This document shows, in pieces, positions 50,919 to 57,088 of a stretch of DNA of 57,088 bases. Source of the DNA: Nitrosopumilales archaeon. Its GTDB lineage: Archaea; Thermoproteota; Nitrososphaeria; Nitrososphaerales; Nitrosopumilaceae. The notes below the pieces were generated by a model, which searched no databases, was not told the DNA's origin, and saw only the letters and a list, made by a program, of their open reading frames with translations. A program made the translations under genes and the position numbers. Where the stretch lies: contig OMIR01000032.1 in the NCBI GenBank assembly GCA_900299125.1, forward strand, positions 1 to 57,088, in the 5' to 3' direction. Numbering within the stretch: position 1 is the first letter of the stretch; each line of letters starts with the position of its first letter.

Positions 50919-51926
50919 ATGTACTCAATTCAAACTAAAAAACTCAAAAAAATATACAAATCTGGGACTGTTGCTGTTGATGAAATATCCTTCGATGTGG
51001 AAGAGGGAGAGATCTTTGGTTTTCTTGGACCAAACGGCGCAGGAAAGAGTACCACTATGATGATTCTGACCACTCTTCTAAAACCATCTGGGGGTCAAGC
51101 TTTTGTATCCGGATTTGACATTACCACTCAACAAAAAAATGTTCGACAGAGTATAGGATATGTTCAACAAGATGTCACAATAGATGAGTATCTCACTGGA
51201 AGAGAAAATCTTTTACTTCAAGCACGACTCAATCATATTCCTAAAAATCTGATCTCATCTAGAATAGATGACTTGTTGAATTTAGTAGAATTAAATGAAA
51301 AAGCTGATGATCCCACAATAACTTATTCGGGTGGAATGAGAAAAAGACTAGAAATCGCAGGCGGGCTTTTACACAGACCTAAAGTATTGTTTCTCGATGA
51401 ACCTACCGTCGGATTAGACATTCAAACAAGACAAAAAATCTGGGAATATATAAAAAAAATTCATACTGAATACAAAATGACTATTTTTCTGACAACTCAT
51501 TATATGGAAGAGGCCGACAAATTGTGTGGTAGAATAGGAATTATCGATAACGGTAAAATTCAAACAATAGATTCCCCTTCTAATCTAAAAAATACTCTTG
51601 GTGGAGGGATAATTACTCTAATTGTGGATGACAGCCCATCAAAAAATGATCTTATATCAAAAATCAAACAAATTCAATTTATTCAAGACGTGACAATCAC
51701 GGAAAATAAAATAACTATTTTTACTTCAAAAGGTACCGATGTCGCTCCATTGATCTTTTCAATGTCTTCAAATTTTGGAGTGACAATTCGCTCAATATCA
51801 ATTACACAACCTACACTTGATGATGTTTTTTTATCGTTTACTGGACATGATCTTAGGGATGATAACACTAAGAAATCTTACGATCGGAGAAAAGAATATC
51901 GAAAAATCCAGAGGATGAAATCATGA
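50919..51926 (+). CDS. ABC transporter ATP-binding protein (DrrA-type)
   Basis: 335-aa ATPase of an ABC-2-type exporter. Walker A G-P-N-G-A-G-K-S-T is near residue 38, the signature S-G-G-M-R-K-R near residue 135 and Walker B L-F-L-D-E-P-T-V-G-L-D near residue 157. A C-terminal extension follows the ATPase core, ending in a basic tail. It overlaps the permease gene by 4 nt (ATGA). The substrate is unknown; drug, lipid or polysaccharide export are possible. Confidence 0.92.
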   Translation: MYSIQTKKLKKIYKSGTVAVDEISFDVEEGEIFGFLGPNGAGKSTTMMILTTLLKPSGGQAFVSGFDITTQQKNVRQSIGYVQQDVTIDEYLTGRENLLLQARLNHIPKNLISSRIDDLLNLVELNEKADDPTITYSGGMRKRLEIAGGLLHRPKVLFLDEPTVGLDIQTRQKIWEYIKKIHTEYKMTIFLTTHYMEEADKLCGRIGIIDNGKIQTIDSPSNLKNTLGGGIITLIVDDSPSKNDLISKIKQIQFIQDVTITENKITIFTSKGTDVAPLIFSMSSNFGVTIRSISITQPTLDDVFLSFTGHDLRDDNTKKSYDRRKEYRKIQRMKS

Positions 51927-52699
51927 TGTTATATGATACTTACACTATATTTTGGCGAGAGTTAAAACGTTACAGAAAATCTAGAAGCGGCGTTTTAATT
52001 CGATTAATACAACCAGCAATTTGGATAATTGTAATCGGTCATACATTTGCTGGAACTAAACCATTAATCCAATCTGTTGGATTTAATGGTAGTTACCTGG
52101 AATTCATGGCTCCGGGTGTCATCATATTAACTGCCATATTTACGAGTATTTTTGGTGGCGTCAACACATTATGGGATAGAAGATATGGATTCATGAATAA
52201 GGCGCTTGTATCTCCAGTTTCTAGATCATCAATTGCTCTTGGAAAAATGCTTGCAATTTCAGTAATATCTGCAATGCAGTCGGCCATGATTATAGGTATA
52301 TCTATAATTATTGGTGTTACATTTTCGAATTTTTTAGTTATTGTCCCCATCATGGCAATTGTCATATTGTTTTCATTGGGATTTTCTGGAATTTCAGTAA
52401 TTGTGGCCGCCACAGCGAAATCTCAAGAAACATTCTGGGGAATAATCAATTTCTTAGGAATGCCTCTGTTCATGCTCAGTCCTGCACTCTTTCCCTTGGA
52501 ATTACTTCCTGACTGGCTAGCAGGAATTGCCAAACTAAATCCTGTGACCTATACTGTACTACTGGTAAGAGAAATGATGACAGGAGTTACTGAGGGAGTT
52601 TCTACTTTCATGAGTATGGGAATAATTGGTATTTTTGTAGTTTCGATGCTCGCTTTGGCAAGCTATGTTTTTACTCGTGAAGTGAACAAACCTTTCTAG
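51923..52699 (+). CDS. ABC-2 type transporter permease
   Basis: 258-aa membrane protein with about six hydrophobic segments. The N-terminal R-E-L-K-R-Y-R-K-S-R and the S-P-A-L-F-P-L-E-L-L-P segment near residue 190 are typical of ABC-2 permeases of the DrrB/NodJ type. Together with the preceding ATPase it forms a complete exporter. The next gene downstream encodes a large secreted repeat protein, but a shared role is not shown. Confidence 0.9.
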   Translation: MMLYDTYTIFWRELKRYRKSRSGVLIRLIQPAIWIIVIGHTFAGTKPLIQSVGFNGSYLEFMAPGVIILTAIFTSIFGGVNTLWDRRYGFMNKALVSPVSRSSIALGKMLAISVISAMQSAMIIGISIIIGVTFSNFLVIVPIMAIVILFSLGFSGISVIVAATAKSQETFWGIINFLGMPLFMLSPALFPLELLPDWLAGIAKLNPVTYTVLLVREMMTGVTEGVSTFMSMGIIGIFVVSMLALASYVFTREVNKPF

Positions 52700-52773
52700 G
52701 TTTAAAAAATTGACCTGAACTTCAAAAATTTCTAACTAGGTAGATCTTGTGTAGATACAGCCAAAACTTTATC

Positions 52774-55700
52774 GTGCAAGGTAAAATAGTTACACTAATC
52801 GCATTTCTTGCTATATCTGCATTCTCATTCCAAACCGTGATGGGTTATGCGAGTTACCCATATGTCTTAAGCTTTGGGACACAGGGGTTGGTTAAGACTG
52901 GGGTTTTCACATATCCTCAACATGTTGCGGTTGATGATTCTGGGAATGTATACGTGACAGATCTAGGAAATGCTCGAGTTCAGAAATTTGATAATGATGG
53001 ACAGTTCTTACACTCATGGGGATCCAAAGGAACCGGTAAAACTGAATTTCATGCACCAGAAGGAATAGCCGTGGGTAAAGGATATGTCTATGTTGTTGAT
53101 CACGAATTGAATGTAATTAAAAAATTTGACACTAATGGAAATTTCATAACCTCATGGGGTGGAACAGGCGTTGATAATGGATACCTAAAACTTCCTACCG
53201 GCATTGCAGTTTCAAAAGATAACTTTGTTTATGTTGTAGATACTGGCAATTCAAGAATACAAAAATTTGACACTAATGGCAAATTTGTATCAGTTATAGG
53301 TTCAAGTGGTACAGGAGACGGTCAATTCTTAACACCATTAGATGTTGCTATAGATTCTAATAACAATATTTTTGTTACTGATAATGGATACAAAAAAATT
53401 CTCAAATTCAATTCAGATGGTGTTTATTTATCTAGTTATACGTCATCATTTGGTGGAATAAAACTATCACCTGATGGGATTGATATTGATTCTGATTCAA
53501 AAATGATAGTTGCCGATTCAGGAAATAATAGAATAGTCGTATTAGATGGTGACGGTAAAACAGTTGCCAGCTTTGGCAAAACAGGAACAGGTAACTCACA
53601 ATTTAAGATGCCCAAAGGGATTGCCACTGATCTTGACGGTGATCTATTTGTCGTAGATTCAAGTAATCACAGAATACAAAAATTTGGATCTCAAGATAAC
53701 ATGACAGAAAGTATTTCTGTTTCCACAACTCAAACTACTAAAATTAATTCTAAATCTATCGAGTCTGAGCAAAACAACCCAGTAACTGTGACTAGAACTA
53801 TAGTAAATGATCTCAAAAAACCCAATATTAACCCCCCAAAGGATCTATATGTTGAGGCCACTGGTGGATTAACAAGAATTTCTATAGGTCAAGCAATAGC
53901 AATTGATGACTCTGGTATTAAATCGCTAACAAATAATGCCCCTAATGAGTTTCCTTTGGGTACGACTACGGTGATATGGACTGCTATTGACAATTCAGGA
54001 AATGTCGGAATTGCTACTCAGACAATCACTGTAGTGGATTCTACACCTCCACTGATATATGGTTTGAGTGATATCTCTCAGGAAACAAAAGGTCTGGAAA
54101 ATTCAGTGAATCTTGGGTATCCAAAAGTAGATGATTTAGTTGGTGTTTTATCAATTACAAACGATGCACCAGAAACATTCCGTTTGGGAGAAACCGTTGT
54201 TACTTGGACTGCTGTTGATGTTGCAAAAAATGAAGCAACTGCAATACAAACCATAACAATTATTGATACTAAACCACCTAAAGTTATTGCTCCAGCTGAT
54301 ATTAATTCAGAAGCTACAAGTCTTGATAAAAATATGATTATTTTAGGCGAGCCAATAATTTCTGATGATTCTGAAATCTATTCAATAACTAATGATGCAC
54401 CGGAATTCTTCCCACTAGGTGAAACAACCGTTACCTGGACAGTATCTGATGTGTCTGGAAATTTAGGTTCGGCAAAGCAAAAAGTGACTATCGTCGATAC
54501 TTCAAAACCGAAAATTTTGCCAATGGATAGTGCTGTGGTTGAGGCAATATCTGAAAAAAATAATTCTGTCACATTAATTCCTCCAAATGTGACTGATGTT
54601 CAAATCGTAAAAATAACTAATGATGCACCGGAATTCTTCCCACTGGGTGAAACCATAGTGACCTGGACCGCTACTGATTTATCTGGAAATAACTCTACGA
54701 CTCTTCAAAAAATTAATGTTGTAGATACTACAGCACCAAATTTGATTACACCACCTGATATAATTCAAGAGGCAAAAAGTAAGACTGGTAATATTGTATC
54801 TCTTGGAGAATCTTTGACTACTGATACAACAGGTTTTACATCTACTGTTAATGATGGACCTTCCGAATATTCCTTAGGTACAACAATTGTTACTTGGACT
54901 GCTTCTGATAATTTTGGAAATACTGTGTCAAAGATTCAAAATGTCACAATAATTGATACTACGGCACCAAAAATATCGTCTCCTGGGAAAATAGTTTTTG
55001 AGGCAACAAGTTTATTTGAAAACATCATTGATTTAGGAATCCCAAAGACGTCTGATTCGGTGGAAGTATTGGCAATAACTAACGATGCACCAGAATTTTT
55101 CCCACTAGGTGAAACAACCGTCACCTGGACCGTATCTGATACTTCGGGAAACACTAACACTGCCGCTCAGATTGTATCTGTAGTGGATACAACCGCACCT
55201 ATAATTACAATACCTGAAAATATCATTAAAGAAGCAGATAGCCTCAACACTACAAAATTTTCAATTGGGGATGCGGTAGCTAATGATCTCAACAAAGTAG
55301 AATCAATAACTAACGATGCACCAGAATTCTTCCCACTAGGTGAAACCATAGTGACCTGGACTGCTACTGACGGAGCTGGAAACACAAGTACAGCTACTCA
55401 AAAAATAACAATTGTGGATACAACTAAACCAGAGATTTCCAAACCATCTGACATCACTCAAGAGGCAATATCTAAACTAGAAAATACAGTGACTTTAGAA
55501 ACTCCATTAGCATCAGATAATGTCGGAATAGAATCAATAACTAACGATGCACCAGAATTCTTCCCACTAGGTGAAACCATAGTGACTTGGACTGCTACTG
55601 ACTCTGTGGGATTATTGACAACTGCATCACAAAAAGTGATTATTGTAGATACAACCAAACCAGAAATACACATTTCTAATGTAGAAGTTGAAGCCACTAG

Positions 55701-57088
55701 TGAAAGTATGAATACGGTTGATCTTGGGGAGATCAAGACCACTGATAAGGTTGAAGTTACATCAATAACTAACGACGCACCTGAAAATTTTAAACTTGGT
55801 GTGACAATTGTTACTTGGACAGTTACAGACGAATCTGGTAATTCTGCAAGTGTACAACAGTCAGTGACGGTCCACGATTATACATCACCAATTATTACAC
55901 CACCATCAGATATCTCAACTGATGCAAAATCATCTGATAAAAATATTATATTGCTTGGAAATCCTATTGCGCGAGATACAGTAAGTAATGTATCAATAAC
56001 TAACGATGCACCAGAATTCTTCCCACTCGGTGAAACTACAGTGACCTGGACCGCGACTGACTCTTCAGGTAATGCTGTGAATGCCACACAAAAAGTCATA
56101 CTCACTGATATGACTAGTCCAATCATAAAATCCCCCGTGGATGTGATTCAAGAAGCTACATCACTATCAAATAATCTGGTAAACCTTGGTGACGCACAGG
56201 CTGAAGATGCAATTGGAATAGAATCAATAACTAACGATGCACCAGAATTCTTCCCACTAGGTGAAACCATAGTGACTTGGACTGCTACTGACGGAGCTGG
56301 AAACACAAGTACAGCTACTCAAAAAATAACAATTGTGGATACAACTAAACCAGAGATTTCCAAACCATCTGACATCACTCAAGAGGCGACATCTAAACTA
56401 GAAAATACAGTGACTTTAGAAACTCCATTAGCATCAGATAATGTTAGAATAGAATCAATAACTAACGATGCACCAGAATTCTTCCCACTAGGTGAAACCA
56501 TAGTGACTTGGACTGCTACTGACGGAGCTGGAAACTTGGAATCAATAAGTCAAAAAATTATAATTCAAGATACAATATCTCCTAAATTTGCAAAAATATC
56601 TGACGCAGTTGTAGAAGCGACCAGTAAAGACTCTAACAGTATTAGTCTACAACCACCTGTTGTCACAGATATTTCTGATATTAAATCCCTGATTAACGAT
56701 GCCCCAGAGAAATTTTCATTAGGAGAAACCATGGTAATCTGGACTGCTGCTGATGATGCAGGAAATGAATCTTTTACATCACAAAAAGTTACAGTGATCG
56801 ACACTTCATCACCTGTTCTAACTATACCTGATGATGTTGTTACAGATTTGATATCTATTAGAACCCCAGTGATAGTAGGTCTAGCAACAGCAACCGATCT
56901 AACTGATGATCATCCTAAAATTACCAACGACGCACCAGATACATTTCCAATTGGGCAAACAACTGTGACATGGATAGCTCAGGACAAATTCGGTAACTCT
57001 ATGAATAAAACACAAATCGTGACAATTCAGGCATGTGGTAAACCAGAGTCTACCTACAATCTAATAATTGGTACAGAAGATGATGATA
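52774..57088 (+). CDS. Very large secreted NHL/HYR repeat protein (partial, continues past window)
   Basis: Open for at least 1,438 codons from GTG 52774 (in-frame stop at 52741) to the window edge. A signal peptide (T-L-I-A-F-L-A-I-S-A-F-S-F, residues about 6-18) precedes about six NHL-type repeats (A-V-D-D-S-G-N-V-Y-V-T-D ... R-V-Q-K-F), forming a beta propeller near residues 30-310. After a Ser/Thr linker come 14 HYR-type repeats of ~77 residues, each with T-N-D-A-P-E-F-F-P-L-G-E-T and T-W-T. The last residues, Y-N-L-I-I-G-T-E-D-D-D, look like the start of a Ca-binding repeat. Probably cell-surface. Confidence 0.88.
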   Translation, partial: MQGKIVTLIAFLAISAFSFQTVMGYASYPYVLSFGTQGLVKTGVFTYPQHVAVDDSGNVYVTDLGNARVQKFDNDGQFLHSWGSKGTGKTEFHAPEGIAVGKGYVYVVDHELNVIKKFDTNGNFITSWGGTGVDNGYLKLPTGIAVSKDNFVYVVDTGNSRIQKFDTNGKFVSVIGSSGTGDGQFLTPLDVAIDSNNNIFVTDNGYKKILKFNSDGVYLSSYTSSFGGIKLSPDGIDIDSDSKMIVADSGNNRIVVLDGDGKTVASFGKTGTGNSQFKMPKGIATDLDGDLFVVDSSNHRIQKFGSQDNMTESISVSTTQTTKINSKSIESEQNNPVTVTRTIVNDLKKPNINPPKDLYVEATGGLTRISIGQAIAIDDSGIKSLTNNAPNEFPLGTTTVIWTAIDNSGNVGIATQTITVVDSTPPLIYGLSDISQETKGLENSVNLGYPKVDDLVGVLSITNDAPETFRLGETVVTWTAVDVAKNEATAIQTITIIDTKPPKVIAPADINSEATSLDKNMIILGEPIISDDSEIYSITNDAPEFFPLGETTVTWTVSDVSGNLGSAKQKVTIVDTSKPKILPMDSAVVEAISEKNNSVTLIPPNVTDVQIVKITNDAPEFFPLGETIVTWTATDLSGNNSTTLQKINVVDTTAPNLITPPDIIQEAKSKTGNIVSLGESLTTDTTGFTSTVNDGPSEYSLGTTIVTWTASDNFGNTVSKIQNVTIIDTTAPKISSPGKIVFEATSLFENIIDLGIPKTSDSVEVLAITNDAPEFFPLGETTVTWTVSDTSGNTNTAAQIVSVVDTTAPIITIPENIIKEADSLNTTKFSIGDAVANDLNKVESITNDAPEFFPLGETIVTWTATDGAGNTSTATQKITIVDTTKPEISKPSDITQEAISKLENTVTLETPLASDNVGIESITNDAPEFFPLGETIVTWTATDSVGLLTTASQKVIIVDTTKPEIHISNVEVEATSESMNTVDLGEIKTTDKVEVTSITNDAPENFKLGVTIVTWTVTDESGNSASVQQSVTVHDYTSPIITPPSDISTDAKSSDKNIILLGNPIARDTVSNVSITNDAPEFFPLGETTVTWTATDSSGNAVNATQKVILTDMTSPIIKSPVDVIQEATSLSNNLVNLGDAQAEDAIGIESITNDAPEFFPLGETIVTWTATDGAGNTSTATQKITIVDTTKPEISKPSDITQEATSKLENTVTLETPLASDNVRIESITNDAPEFFPLGETIVTWTATDGAGNLESISQKIIIQDTISPKFAKISDAVVEATSKDSNSISLQPPVVTDISDIKSLINDAPEKFSLGETMVIWTAADDAGNESFTSQKVTVIDTSSPVLTIPDDVVTDLISIRTPVIVGLATATDLTDDHPKITNDAPDTFPIGQTTVTWIAQDKFGNSMNKTQIVTIQACGKPESTYNLIIGTEDDD
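52900..53695 (+). repeat. NHL repeats (about six) forming a predicted beta propeller
   Basis: Within the large secreted protein, units of roughly 42-47 codons repeat the pattern hydrophobic-V-A-V-D-x-x-G-N-[VI]-[YF]-V-[TV]-D-x-x-N-x-R-[VI]-Q-K-F-D. Positions with R-[VI]-Q-K-F occur near 52975, 53255 and 53670, with diverged forms in between (I-K-K-F, I-L-K-F, I-V-V-L). Six such units are enough for a closed propeller. Confidence 0.8.
55300..55602 (+). repeat. Internal 303-bp near-identical duplication, copy A
   Basis: This segment matches 56221-56523 with only five mismatches by eye (near 55357, two near 55464-55466, two near 55524-55525). The offset is 921 bp, equal to four HYR units, so a recent duplication or gene-conversion event within the array is likely. 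Confidence 0.9.
56221..56523 (+). repeat. Internal 303-bp near-identical duplication, copy B
   Basis: Second copy of the segment at 55300-55602. Flanking units on both sides have diverged, so identity is limited to about 1.3 HYR units. Confidence 0.9.

Larger units (their letters stand above)
53840..57030 (+). repeat. HYR-like domain array, 14 units of about 230 bp
   Basis: The core T-N-D-A-P (or a close variant such as T-N-N-A-P, V-N-D-G-P, I-N-D-A-P) followed by L-G-x-T-x-V-x-W-T occurs 14 times at intervals of about 228-240 bp. Cores lie near 53930, 54160, 54389, 54617, 54849, 55076, 55309, 55540, 55771, 55998, 56230, 56461, 56693 and 56926. HYR domains are immunoglobulin-like and usually mediate extracellular adhesion. 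Confidence 0.88.

Noticed and set aside
53436-56804. Series of minus-strand frames repeating V-T-V-V-S-P-S-G-K-N-S-G
   Set aside because: They are antisense shadows of the repeated HYR cores in the large secreted-protein gene; they have the same period and no independent start context.
53840-57030. Repeat array as mobile element or CRISPR
   Set aside because: The ~230-bp period matches whole protein domains in one long open frame.

Overview
The window is a 57 kb piece of an archaeal chromosome. Base composition is AT-rich. Gene content and order point to the Nitrososphaerota (Thaumarchaeota), most like marine Nitrosopumilus-type ammonia oxidisers. Supporting signs are archaeal ribosomal operons, the SBDS-exosome superoperon with L37Ae, Pcc1 and prefoldin, inositol-phosphate synthase, F420 biosynthesis (CofE), ferredoxins with a long N-terminal extension, and secreted proteins with a tandem C-terminal I-P-x-W repeat. 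No ammonia-oxidation gene is present, so the lineage is an inference from family knowledge. Many genes start with TTG and have an A/T-rich TATA-like box about 25-30 nt upstream, which suggests leaderless transcripts.

Region 1 (1-7947, all +): the end of a charged PKPE-repeat protein, argF, then L18-S5-L30-L15-secY-adkA-EMC3/YidC-like-cmk-truB and a membrane-anchored unknown. Region 2 (7986-14930): inositol-1-phosphate synthase, an intron-containing tRNA-Ser(GGA), an FAD oxidoreductase of the L-2-hydroxyglutarate oxidase type, a 2-hydroxyacid dehydrogenase, an 8-cysteine miniprotein and a two-subunit 2-oxoacid:ferredoxin oxidoreductase. Region 3 (15025-21200): three unknowns, cofE, and two different isopropylmalate-dehydratase-type enzymes side by side, one archaeal-type pair and one bacterial-type pair.

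Region 4 (21197-28358): two divergent information-processing operons sharing one promoter region. Leftward is rpoD-L18e-L13-S9 followed by a sugar nucleotidyltransferase. Rightward is SBDS-Rrp4-Rrp41-Rrp42-L37Ae-Pcc1-prefoldin beta-XPF nuclease. Region 5 (28362-38876): two rhodaneses, Nob1, NAD kinase, two paralogous long ferredoxins flanking a ferredoxin-NADP reductase and an unusual glutamyl-tRNA reductase, then a membrane glycosyltransferase.

Region 6 (38877-50832) is the accessory part: a palindrome in front of a 35-aa zinc-finger-like protein, a 451-aa coiled-coil protein, a CPA2 antiporter, tRNA-Gly and tRNA-Glu, L10e, a tRNA-splicing endonuclease paralog, a stand-alone degenerate PLD-like domain, several Cys-rich miniproteins and secreted unknowns. 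Region 7 (50919-57088): an ABC-2 exporter pair followed by a very large secreted protein with NHL and HYR repeats that runs off the end of the window.

The most notable observations are the NHL/HYR giant with a 303-bp internal near-identical duplication, the palindrome/zinc-finger/coiled-coil locus, the apparent loss of catalytic residues in HemA, EndA and the PLD-like protein, the ferredoxin pair with a gene-conversion-like 3' end, and the tandem paralogous secreted proteins. I did not find a CRISPR array, insertion sequence, prophage or recognisable complete defence system.
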